DNA from: an uncultured Treponema sp.
GTDB lineage: Bacteria; Spirochaetota; Spirochaetia; Treponematales; Treponemataceae
Assembly (NCBI RefSeq): GCF_934725225.1
Contig: NZ_CAKVAM010000001.1
Location: 1-64,000 of the forward strand
DNA length: 64,000 nt
Reading direction: 5' to 3'
Below are positions 29,935 through 38,217 of this stretch, in pieces. The notes below the pieces were generated by a model, which saw only the letters and a list, made by a program, of their open reading frames with translations, was not told where the DNA came from and did not search any database. Positions within the stretch are counted from its first letter, which is position 1. The number at the start of each line of letters is the position of its first letter. Both the position numbers and the translations under genes were made by a program.

Positions 29935-31176
29935 TCAGTTGTCGCGGTAGTCGGTTACGCGCTTTGTTTTCTTTTCGCTGCGTGGAAGAGTGCCAACCGG
30001 AACAATTGTAATTTTTGGAGTTACTCCGATTTTAGACTTGAACATCTCGCCGATTTTTTTTGCGGTTTCTTCAAAGTTCACTCTGCCCTCGGCTTCCGCA
30101 GTAAGAATCATAATGTCCTTGTTGATTTCGTCATCGTGCGCAATTGCAATTGAATACTCGCTTGAAACTCCGTCAACATTTTGCAGCAATTCTTCAACTT
30201 GGCTCGGGAACATATTTACGCCGTGAACTTTAAACATATCGTCGCTTCTTCCCTTTATCATGTCGATTCTTGGATAACATCTTCCGCAGCTGCATTTTTC
30301 AGGAATGATTCTTGAAATGTCGTGCGTTCTGAATCTTAAAAGCGGTGCGCCTTCTTTTACGAGAGTTGTAATTACGATTTCGCCTTCTTCGCCGTCCGGC
30401 AAAATTTTTCCAGTTTTTGGATCAATTATTTCTATATAAATGTAGTCGTCCCAATAATGAATACCACTTTCTTTTTCGCAGTTGATTCCGATTCCCGGTC
30501 CGTAAATTTCTGTAAGTCCGTAAATATCGTAAAGCTCAATTCCAAGCTCGTCTTTGATATACTTGCGCATTTTTTTTGACCAGCGTTCAGAACCGAACAC
30601 CCCTTTCTTCAAACAAATTTTGTCTTTGAGTCCGCGCTTGTTAATTTCCTCCGCAAGCAAAAGAGCGTAAGAAGAAGTCGCCGTGATTACAGTCGATTTT
30701 AAATCCTGCATCATCTGAAGCTGTTTTTCTGTGTTGCCCGGTCCCATCGGAATTGCCATTGCGCCAAGTTTTTCGCATCCAGCCTGAAATCCGATTCCCG
30801 CTGTCCAAAGTCCGTAGCCCGGCGTAATCTGGATTCTGTCTTTTTTTGTGATTCCGGCAGTTTCGTAGCAGCGCGCAAACATAATCGCCCAGTCGTCAAC
30901 ATCTTTTGCAGTGTACGGAATTATAACTGGCTTTCCTGTTGTTCCTGACGATGAATGAATTCTAACAATTTCTTCATCCGGCACAGCCTGAATTCCAAGC
31001 GGATATGCGTTGCGCAAATCATCCTTGCTAGAAAACGGAAGGGATTCAAATTCTTGCTGACTTGAAACGCCGGTAATTTTTTTCTCTTTCAAAATTTTTC
31101 CGTAGTAACTGTCGCCTGCAATAAGACGCTTAATCTGCTTGTCAACTTGAGCAAGCTGCTTTTCATTCAATTTCAT
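29935..31176 (-). CDS. paaK: Phenylacetate-CoA ligase
   Basis: A 413-residue adenylate-forming enzyme of the PaaK group. It has the phosphate loop SSSGTTGKPV near residue 98, YGLTEIYGPG near 219, a zinc-type cysteine cluster CSCGRCYPR near 295, and the small C-terminal domain with the catalytic Lys in LPRSEKKTKRV. It activates aryl acids with CoA and ATP, or works in reverse. The start overlaps the stop of iorB (ATGA), so iorA, iorB and paaK are one operon. Together they convert aryl-pyruvates to aryl-acetyl-CoA and, with PaaK, to aryl acetate with possible ATP gain. Confidence 0.93.
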   Translation of the reverse strand: MKLNEKQLAQVDKQIKRLIAGDSYYGKILKEKKITGVSSQQEFESLPFSSKDDLRNAYPLGIQAVPDEEIVRIHSSSGTTGKPVIIPYTAKDVDDWAIMFARCYETAGITKKDRIQITPGYGLWTAGIGFQAGCEKLGAMAIPMGPGNTEKQLQMMQDLKSTVITATSSYALLLAEEINKRGLKDKICLKKGVFGSERWSKKMRKYIKDELGIELYDIYGLTEIYGPGIGINCEKESGIHYWDDYIYIEIIDPKTGKILPDGEEGEIVITTLVKEGAPLLRFRTHDISRIIPEKCSCGRCYPRIDMIKGRSDDMFKVHGVNMFPSQVEELLQNVDGVSSEYSIAIAHDDEINKDIMILTAEAEGRVNFEETAKKIGEMFKSKIGVTPKITIVPVGTLPRSEKKTKRVTDYRDN

Positions 31177-31757
31177 ATTTTTCCTCCAAAGCCTTTTTCC
31201 AGTGCCTTTATGTTAATGTCAACCAACGCAGGTTTTACCGTTGTTCTTAAAGCTTCTTTTATTTTTTCTATGCTGATTCCGTTTATTCCGCGTGAAGCCG
31301 CCGCGCCCAAAAGAATTGTGTTTACAACTTTTGAAGTGCCAAGCTCACAACAAATTTTTTCTGAATCAACAACGCAAACAGAGTTACAATTTTTATTCAG
31401 AAATTCCAAAAGCGAATTTTCATCAGTTGAATTTTCTTTTCCGGCGCAAGCTGAAGACAACGTAACTTTTTTATTCACAACAATTGTTCCGCCGCGTTTT
31501 AAATACTGAATATTTCTTACAGCTTCTGTCATTTCAAAAGAAATAATCATGTCCGCCTGACCGAGCGGAATGAGGGGCGACCAGCAGTTTTCTCCGATTC
31601 TAACGTGGCTTACGACTGAACCGCCGCGCTGAGCCATTCCGATTGTTTCCGCAGAATGAACCGTAAGTCCGCAAAGAAGAGCCGCCTGATCTAAAAGTTT
31701 AGCGGCAAGAACAGTTCCCTGTCCACCGATTCCGCATATCAAAATATTCACACTCAT
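31173..31757 (-). CDS. iorB: Indolepyruvate ferredoxin oxidoreductase, beta subunit
   Basis: A 194-residue protein from the ATG at 31757, with GGCGGA in front; the frame opens upstream inside iorA. It is the gamma/beta-type pyruvate-ferredoxin oxidoreductase domain: ILICGIGGQGTVLAAKLL, then ETIGMAQRGGSVVSHVRIG. It pairs with IorA to decarboxylate aryl-pyruvates oxidatively, passing electrons to ferredoxin and making aryl-acetyl-CoA. It is separated from iorA by 11 bases and overlaps paaK by four. Confidence 0.95.
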   Translation of the reverse strand: MSVNILICGIGGQGTVLAAKLLDQAALLCGLTVHSAETIGMAQRGGSVVSHVRIGENCWSPLIPLGQADMIISFEMTEAVRNIQYLKRGGTIVVNKKVTLSSACAGKENSTDENSLLEFLNKNCNSVCVVDSEKICCELGTSKVVNTILLGAAASRGINGISIEKIKEALRTTVKPALVDINIKALEKGFGGKI

Positions 31758-31768
31758 TTTTTCCGCCT

Positions 31769-33595
31769 TTAATTTTTTGAAGCAATCGCGTTCACCGGGC
31801 AAATCTGCGAACACAATGAACAGCCAGTGCAGAGAGAAGAATCAATCCGGGCTTTTTTGCCGTTCATGCCGAGCGCAGGACAGCCGATTTCGTTTATGCA
31901 TTTTTTGCAGCCGACGCATTTTTCATTTTCAACGCAGAGTGCGGGCTTTCTGAATTCCTTGAATTCTTCCTTACGCAAAAGTGCAATGCACGGAGACTTG
32001 AAAATAACCGCGCTGACTCCTTCGTGCGAATCGCATTCCTTTATCGCCACAATGCTTTCCTTTAAGTCAAACGGATTCACCGTAACGACTGGCTCAACTC
32101 CGACCGCCTTGAGAATTTTTTCGATGCTGATTTTTTCCGTGATTTCGCCCATCATCGTAACGCCTGTTCCAGGATGAGGCTGATGTCCCGTCATCGCAGT
32201 TGTGGAATTGTCCAGAATGCAGATTGTCTGACGCGCCTGATTGTAGACCGCATTGACAACGCCAGTGATTCCCGAAGCGAAGAAAGTCGAGTCGCCGATA
32301 AATGAAAAGCAGTGCCTGTCATTTTCCGCATGAAAAAATCCCTGCGCCATAGTTATGTCCGCGCCCATGCAAAGGCAAGTGTCGCACATATCAAGCGGCT
32401 TGGCGTTTCCCAAAGTGTAGCACCCGATGTCGCCGCAGTAGACTGTCTTCTCGCCTTTCATCGCCTGCTTTACCGCATAGAAACTCGCACGGTGAGGACA
32501 GCCGGCGCACAAAACCGGAGGGCGCACAGGAAGAGGAGGAAGCTCAATTTTATTTTCTGAAAGTTCAAGCCCAAGAAATTTTGCAATCGCCTGCTTTGCA
32601 ATTTCCACGGAATATTCTCCGGCTTCTGGAATTTCTTTTGTGAGCTTTCCGTGGATTTTATTTTCAAGATGATTTTTTCCGCACAGCTTTAAAAGCTCAT
32701 TTTCAATAACCGGGTCAAGCTCTTCAATTACAAGAACTTCTTCTGCGTCCGCTAAAAAATTTTTTGCAAGCTCAGAAGGAAACGGATAAGGCGTTCCGAT
32801 TTTTAAAACCGGAATATTTTTTTCACCAAGAATTTCCAAAGCTTCCTTCGCATAACAATAGCTCACGCCGCTTGCAACGATTCCCTTTTTGCTTTTGGAC
32901 GTTTTGTTTTCTATAAAGTTAAATTTGCTTTTTGAAAATTCAGACGGAAGAATAAATTCGTTGCGCTCAAAAATCCGCTTGTGGTTCAAAAAAGATGTGC
33001 GCGGAAAAATTACCCAGCGGCTTGTGTCCTTTTCAAATCCTTCAATTTTTTTTGCCTTTGGAAGCTCCGGGATTTCCATGCTTGCGTATCCGTGGTCAAC
33101 TCTCGTTGTGGGACGAAGCAATACCGGCGTATTGTATCTTTCAGAAAATTCAAATGCCTGCTGAATCATCTCAAAGGCTTCTTCCGGCGAGCTTGGATCA
33201 AAAACCGGAATCTTTGAAAACGCACCGTACATTCTTGTGTCCTGCTCCGTCTGCGAGCTGATTGGCCCGGGATCGTCTGCGCTTACAATCACCATTCCGC
33301 CTTTTACGCCAACGTAGGAAAGACACATTGCAGGGTCGCCGGCAACATTCAGTCCAACCTGCTTCATTGTGACTAAAGTGCGCGCGCCGCAATACGAAGC
33401 TCCAGCCGCAACTTCAAGAGCAGCTTTTTCGTTGACCGACCATTCTATGTAAGCGCCGGTTTGCTTTATGTATTTTGCCGCAAATTCTATTATCTCTGAT
33501 GAAGGCGTTCCCGGATAGCCGGAAATTACATTTACCCCGGCACAAATCGCGCCCAAGGCAATCGCCTCGTTTCCCATTATCATTTTCTTTGACAT
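31769..33595 (-). CDS. iorA: Indolepyruvate ferredoxin oxidoreductase, alpha subunit
   Basis: A 608-residue protein from the ATG at 33595, with GAGG upstream. The N-terminal transketolase-like domain has GYPGTPSSE; the thiamine diphosphate site is GDSTFFASGITGVVNAVYN. Before it, CAGCPHR and CGDIGCYTLG mark the core. The C-terminus is a two-cluster ferredoxin: CVGCKKCINEIGCPALG and CTGCSLCSQICPVNAI, the first with one unusual spacing. The enzyme degrades aromatic amino acids after transamination. It is the first gene of the operon. No transaminase is in the window. Confidence 0.96.
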   Translation of the reverse strand: MSKKMIMGNEAIALGAICAGVNVISGYPGTPSSEIIEFAAKYIKQTGAYIEWSVNEKAALEVAAGASYCGARTLVTMKQVGLNVAGDPAMCLSYVGVKGGMVIVSADDPGPISSQTEQDTRMYGAFSKIPVFDPSSPEEAFEMIQQAFEFSERYNTPVLLRPTTRVDHGYASMEIPELPKAKKIEGFEKDTSRWVIFPRTSFLNHKRIFERNEFILPSEFSKSKFNFIENKTSKSKKGIVASGVSYCYAKEALEILGEKNIPVLKIGTPYPFPSELAKNFLADAEEVLVIEELDPVIENELLKLCGKNHLENKIHGKLTKEIPEAGEYSVEIAKQAIAKFLGLELSENKIELPPLPVRPPVLCAGCPHRASFYAVKQAMKGEKTVYCGDIGCYTLGNAKPLDMCDTCLCMGADITMAQGFFHAENDRHCFSFIGDSTFFASGITGVVNAVYNQARQTICILDNSTTAMTGHQPHPGTGVTMMGEITEKISIEKILKAVGVEPVVTVNPFDLKESIVAIKECDSHEGVSAVIFKSPCIALLRKEEFKEFRKPALCVENEKCVGCKKCINEIGCPALGMNGKKARIDSSLCTGCSLCSQICPVNAIASKN

Positions 33596-33684
33596 TGCGA
33601 AAAACCTCAAAAAGATTAAAAAGTGTATGTATCTTTTTATAGTAACACGAATATACGGCTTTTACAATAGAAAATTCTAAAGAT

Positions 33685-33732
33685 AAAAAAGGCTGCCAAT
33701 TGCTTGAAACATATTTCAAGAACTGACAGCCT
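33685..33732 (-). terminator. Terminator of the small lipoprotein gene
   Basis: On the minus strand a long interrupted stem (GGCTGTCA...TTGGCAGCC, with an inner CTTGAAA/TTTCAAG) ends in T6. It lies about 25 bp after the lipoprotein stop. Confidence 0.8.
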
Positions 33733-33756
33733 AAAAATTATTCAGTGAAGAAAGAG

Positions 33757-34197
33757 CTATTTTTTAAGCCAAGCTGAAAGCTCTCCATCACCATCAGCAG
33801 TAGTCATTGTGTTTCCACTGATTGTAGCTTTCCAAATAAATTCTGAAGCATATTCTGATGGAACATCAACAAGTTCTAATGATTCTGAATCCTCAAGCAT
33901 GCCTTTTACAACTTTCTTTATTGTTATTACAACGTTGCCATCTTTTGTGGTATCACCAGTATAAGTTCCAGTCGCAAAAGTAATATTTACACCTTCAGAA
34001 GATTCAACCACCTTAAATGTGCTGTCATCATAGAAATAAACAGTTTCTGTAACAACAGAACCATCATCCTCTTCCGTACAATACCAAGTTGTTATAACGC
34101 TTGGATCGTCATCATCATCGTCATCTTTGCAGCCTACAAATGCAAGCGCAAGAACCATAGCTGCCAATACAGCTGAAATTTTAGCAAACTTTCTCAT
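33757..34197 (-). CDS. Small lipoprotein with an Asp7 tract, under a poly-G promoter
   Basis: A 146-residue protein. The signal peptide ends LAFVGC-KDDD, a clear lipobox, and the mature N-terminus has seven consecutive Asp. The remainder (TTWYCTEEDDGSVVTETVYFYDDSTFKVVESS, then FATGTYTGDTTKDGNVVITIKKV) reads as an eight-strand lipocalin-like beta-barrel, a pattern seen in many treponemal and Bacteroides lipoproteins. AAGGAG precedes the ATG. The promoter at 34248-34273 contains a G8 run between -35 and -10, so expression is probably switched by tract length. Function unknown; likely surface-exposed. Confidence 0.85.
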   Translation of the reverse strand: MRKFAKISAVLAAMVLALAFVGCKDDDDDDDPSVITTWYCTEEDDGSVVTETVYFYDDSTFKVVESSEGVNITFATGTYTGDTTKDGNVVITIKKVVKGMLEDSESLELVDVPSEYASEFIWKATISGNTMTTADGDGELSAWLKK

Positions 34198-34247
34198 AAG
34201 TTCACTCCTTAAAAAATAGATTACGCTGAAAAAATTCAGCAGTCTCT

Positions 34248-34273
34248 ATTGTACCCCCCCCGGGATTTGTCAA
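34248..34273 (-). promoter_or_regulatory. Promoter with a G8 tract in the spacer (probable phase-variable promoter)
   Basis: On the minus strand: perfect -35 TTGACA (34268-34273), spacer AATCCC plus GGGGGGGG (34254-34261), -10 TACAAT (34248-34253). The spacer is 14 bp as sequenced; 11 G would give the ideal 17 bp. The ATG is about 50 bp downstream. Slippage of the tract should change promoter strength. Confidence 0.75.
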
Positions 34274-34404
34274 GTACTTTTATAAATTTTTGTTAATTTT
34301 TTTCTGCTTATTCATTGGCATTAAACAAAACTTTTTTCCTAAACATCCGCTTTATTTTTTCCGAAAATCAGAACAAGGGAATCTTTTTATTCAGAGGGTG
34401 CAAT

Positions 34405-36075
34405 ATGAAGTCTATTGGAATAAAACTCGCAGACGGAACTTTCTATCCGCTTTTGGAAGAAGGAAATCCAGAAAAGAAAACTATTGACCTAACAACGGTC
34501 ATGGACAACCAGACAAAAGTTCAGGTTGACGTATATAGAACAGAAACCGGAACGCTCGAAGGCGCAGAATATGTGGATACACTTGAAATTACAAATTTGA
34601 ATCCGCATCAAAACGGAGAGCCGACTTTGTGCCTTGCAATCGACGTGGACAAAAACAACGAGCTTTCCGCAGAAATCCGTGACCTTGAAACTGGAAAGAA
34701 AAGCGAAATCCAAGTTACCCTCGCATCCCGCACTCATTCAGAGGCAAACCAGATAGAAAAAATTCCCCAGGAAGAAGATGCGCCAGTTACAATTTCTGAC
34801 AGCGATCTTGCAAATGCCGGACTTGCAGATTTTGTTGCAGAGCAGGCAAAAAAAACAAATGACGACGACTTTCACTTTGATGACCTGAATAATTCTAAGC
34901 CGCAAACTTCACCAGAATCTTCTGCGGACGAAGAAATTTTTGGCAAGGACAGTTTGGATCTTCCAGAGTTTCCTTCAGATGCAAATGAAGAAATTTCTGC
35001 GGATTCATTTCTTGATGAAGATGACGACAAAACTTTTGTGCCGGACAGCACAAAGCTTCATCCTGAAATTGAAGAAATGGAAAATTTTGAAACAGAAGTT
35101 TTTGAAGAGCCGGACACAGACATTCAGGAAGAATTTACGGACGAGCCAATTGAAGCAGAAGAACAAGAAATTCCAGAGCAGGAAATTTCAGAAGCTCCTT
35201 CAGAAGACAACGTGATTGACGTAGACCACACAGAAATTGAACTTCCAGATAACCAGACAGAAATAAACGACCTTCCGGATTTTGACAGCACGGAATCAGT
35301 TGAAGATGAAGAACCGACAGAATCAGCGGAAAATGAAACTCAAGTTTCAGAAGAAAACAACGAGCTGCCTGATTTTGATGACACAGAATTTTCACTTCCA
35401 GATTTTGAAGATGAAAAAACAGACGAGCCGCTTTCTGATGGCGACTTTTCTCTTCCGCCGGAATTTGACGATGAACCAGAATTTCCACAAGAAAATGAAG
35501 AGCAGCCAAAAGATCCGACATTTCAGCCAAACACAAATATGTTCAGCAATCTTTATGACAAAGAAACAATGCAAGGCTCGTCATCTTCATACAGCGAGGA
35601 AGACGAAATAAAAAGAAAAACAAAAGCGCCTGTAATAATCTGCGTGGTCTGCGCAATAATTTGCGTGATTGCGGCACTGCTTGTGCTTTTTGTAATTCCA
35701 TCCAAGCTGAATATTTTTGGAAAACACACTGAAAAAATTTCAGAGCAGGAGCAAGTAACGAATCTTCCTTCTGAAGAAATTAATCAGCAAACAGAAATTT
35801 CAGAACTTCCGCCTGAACCAGAGCCAATTCCTGCGAAAGAAGATGAAATTGTAATTGCAGAAACTCCAGAAGCTGTTGTGCCAGAACCGCCAGAACCGGC
35901 TCCAGAACCAATTGAAGACATTCGCTACAAAATTGTCTGGGGAGACACTTTGTGGGACATTTCAAATGCCTACTATAAAACTCCGTGGAAATACAAGCGG
36001 ATTGCAAATTACAACGGCATAAAAAATCCTGACCACATTATTTCCGGGCACTGGATTCTTATTCCGGCGGAGTAA
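34405..36075 (+). CDS. Membrane LysM protein with a DnaK-substrate-domain-like N-terminus
   Basis: A 556-residue protein from the ATG at 34405 (AGAGGG upstream); the frame is open to 34315 without support. Residues 20-115 resemble the beta-sandwich substrate-binding domain of DnaK: DLTTVMDNQTKVQVDVYRTE, a central NLNPHQNGEP, and LAIDVDKNNELSAEIRDLET. There is no ATPase domain. Residues 120-400 are a very acidic, Pro/Glu/Asp-rich linker. One transmembrane helix follows (VIICVVCAIICVIAALLVLFVIP, shown only in part in the track), then a Pro-rich stretch and a C-terminal LysM (YKIVWGDTLWDISNAYY, KRIANYNGIKNP, GHWILIPAE). It should link the cytoplasm to peptidoglycan. The slt gene follows after 30 bp. 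Confidence 0.8.
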   Translation: MKSIGIKLADGTFYPLLEEGNPEKKTIDLTTVMDNQTKVQVDVYRTETGTLEGAEYVDTLEITNLNPHQNGEPTLCLAIDVDKNNELSAEIRDLETGKKSEIQVTLASRTHSEANQIEKIPQEEDAPVTISDSDLANAGLADFVAEQAKKTNDDDFHFDDLNNSKPQTSPESSADEEIFGKDSLDLPEFPSDANEEISADSFLDEDDDKTFVPDSTKLHPEIEEMENFETEVFEEPDTDIQEEFTDEPIEAEEQEIPEQEISEAPSEDNVIDVDHTEIELPDNQTEINDLPDFDSTESVEDEEPTESAENETQVSEENNELPDFDDTEFSLPDFEDEKTDEPLSDGDFSLPPEFDDEPEFPQENEEQPKDPTFQPNTNMFSNLYDKETMQGSSSSYSEEDEIKRKTKAPVIICVVCAIICVIAALLVLFVIPSKLNIFGKHTEKISEQEQVTNLPSEEINQQTEISELPPEPEPIPAKEDEIVIAETPEAVVPEPPEPAPEPIEDIRYKIVWGDTLWDISNAYYKTPWKYKRIANYNGIKNPDHIISGHWILIPAE

Positions 36076-36105
36076 TTTTTTGGCATTTAGTTTTTTATAT
36101 TATTG

Positions 36106-38142
36106 ATGAAAAAAATCCGTGTATTTATTTCCTGCCTGATTGTCTTGGTGAGCTTTACAGGATTTGGATGCGCACAAAATAATTCTCTGCAAAAAAAGTA
36201 TGGACAGGATTCCGCATATTTTATGGCGCTTCTTTCTCTTGAAAACGGAAACGAGCGTCAGGCGGAACATCTTTTAAAGCAAGCTGAAAAAAAAGCGTCT
36301 CCTTTAATTGCAAGACGTTCAATGGAAAAACTTTCGCAGCTTGGAAACGTTCAGGAACGCATAAATAGAAGTTACAGTTTATACAAAAAATTTCCAGATG
36401 AAGAAACAAAACTTGCAGCCGCAAAAGAATTTTTTAAGAACAAAGAATATGCAAGAGTAATCCGGCTCACAGAAAAAATTGATTTAAAAAACTGCCTGAA
36501 TGAAACCGCATACTACAGACTTTCTTCAATGCAGAAAAAAAACGACTCAAGATTCAGCAAAGAATTTTTTGAGTGGTGCGTATCAAGAACATTTTCTGAT
36601 TTGCATTACAAGCTTTTTTGCGAAACATTCAAATCCGAAGAAACGGAAGAATCAAAAGTTATCCAGCTACGTGCCGATGTTTTTACAAAAAATTATGTCG
36701 CCGCATATTCAAATGCAAAGTCAATTCTTGAAAACAAAAAATTTCTTTTGCCGCAAATTCTAAGCGATTCAGGAAAAGCATTTTTGTACGGCTCAAACAA
36801 TTTTTTTTCAAACGCGCTTTACCTTGATTCCATAAAAAAGAATTTGCCGGACGACTGCAAATTTTACGCAGACTTTTATTCAGGACGGCTTTACGACAAG
36901 GCAGATTCCTACAAAACAAGAGCCTTAAACCGGTTTGTTTTTGCAATGCAAGAATCTTTGTCAGACGGAAATTTTGACAACGCGCTTTGGTATTATTTGA
37001 ATTGCCTTTTAAAAATTTCAGTTCCAAGAACAATCGATGCAATTGCTCAATATAAAAACGAATGGAAAAATCCTTCTTACTTTGATGATTTTTTTGAAAC
37101 GCTTTCTGTGCGGCTTCTTTCGCTTCATGCTTGGAACGATTTTTTTAAAACCGCAGATTTAATTTACGGAAAAGCAAGCCCGGAAATTTCTGCAAAATAT
37201 TCATATATTTCCGCCCGGCTCATTCAGGAAAATTTCATCAAGCCTTCAAAAGAAAAATCAGAAGAAGAACAACGGCTTTTTTCGCAGGCACTTCAAAGCG
37301 GAAGCGATTTATACTACAGATTTCTTGCGATAAAAAATTTGAAGCTGGACAAAACAAAAGCAGAAGAAATTATTTTTTCAGTGGGAAACAAAAAGGAAAT
37401 TCAGTCGGATTCACAAGCTGAAAAACTTTTGCTTGGCTATGCGGACTTCGGACTTAAAGAATTTATTTATCCTGAATACCAAAAGCTTCAAGAAAAAATC
37501 GGAATGGAATGCGCGGAAAAAATTGCAGAGTTTTTAAGCCAGTGCGGAAAAGAACAAGAAAGCATCCGCATTGCTTCCCGAAGGTTGTTTTCAAAAGACA
37601 AGCCATTTCAAAAAAAACTTCTGGAACTTTCATTTCCGCAGTATTTTAAAGAGAGCGTTCAAAAGTCTTGTCAGGATTTTTCGCAGCCAGAATATCTTCT
37701 TTACGGATTAATCAGAAGCGAAAGTTTTTTTAATCCGAATGCAAAAAGCAACGCGGGCGCAAAAGGTCTTACGCAGCTCATGGAAGGAACTGCCGCAGAT
37801 GTCGCACGAAAATTAAAAGTTGCGCAATTCGATTTAATGGACAGCGCGACAAATATAAGGTTCGGCTCATTTTATCTTGAAGAACTTAGACGCAGACTTG
37901 ACGGCTCTTCTATCCTTGCAATTTTTTCTTACAACGGCGGAATTTCAAGAGTGCGTTCCTGGGTAAAAAGCGCGAACCTTGAATTCGGAACTTCAGCCTT
38001 GCCAAAGGATTTATTTTTAGAGGCGATTCCATTTTCTGAAACGAGAGAATACGGACGCAAAGTTGTTTCCGCAGCGGCGATGTACGGCTATCTTTATTAC
38101 GGACTAAGCACATCGCAAGTTGTTGAAGAAATTATGAAATGA
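36106..38142 (+). CDS. Lytic transglycosylase (Slt70-like)
   Basis: A 678-residue protein from the ATG at 36106; the frame nominally opens one codon earlier at TTG. The leader ends FTGFGC-AQN, possibly a relaxed lipobox. The long N-terminal part is helical and repeat-like, as in the U-domain of Slt70. The catalytic domain lies at about 540-665: LIRSESFFNPNAKSNAGAKG (catalytic Glu in SES), LTQLM, then IFSYNGG and ETREYGRKV. It cleaves the glycan strand of peptidoglycan. It follows the LysM gene by 30 bp and may share its transcript. No ribosome site is seen. Confidence 0.9.
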   Translation: MKKIRVFISCLIVLVSFTGFGCAQNNSLQKKYGQDSAYFMALLSLENGNERQAEHLLKQAEKKASPLIARRSMEKLSQLGNVQERINRSYSLYKKFPDEETKLAAAKEFFKNKEYARVIRLTEKIDLKNCLNETAYYRLSSMQKKNDSRFSKEFFEWCVSRTFSDLHYKLFCETFKSEETEESKVIQLRADVFTKNYVAAYSNAKSILENKKFLLPQILSDSGKAFLYGSNNFFSNALYLDSIKKNLPDDCKFYADFYSGRLYDKADSYKTRALNRFVFAMQESLSDGNFDNALWYYLNCLLKISVPRTIDAIAQYKNEWKNPSYFDDFFETLSVRLLSLHAWNDFFKTADLIYGKASPEISAKYSYISARLIQENFIKPSKEKSEEEQRLFSQALQSGSDLYYRFLAIKNLKLDKTKAEEIIFSVGNKKEIQSDSQAEKLLLGYADFGLKEFIYPEYQKLQEKIGMECAEKIAEFLSQCGKEQESIRIASRRLFSKDKPFQKKLLELSFPQYFKESVQKSCQDFSQPEYLLYGLIRSESFFNPNAKSNAGAKGLTQLMEGTAADVARKLKVAQFDLMDSATNIRFGSFYLEELRRRLDGSSILAIFSYNGGISRVRSWVKSANLEFGTSALPKDLFLEAIPFSETREYGRKVVSAAAMYGYLYYGLSTSQVVEEIMK

Positions 38143-38217
38143 AACTAGAATACATTTCGCTTTTAGAAAATTCTAAAACTTTTTATTCTTTTTAATTTTA
38201 TAAACGGAGACAAAATT

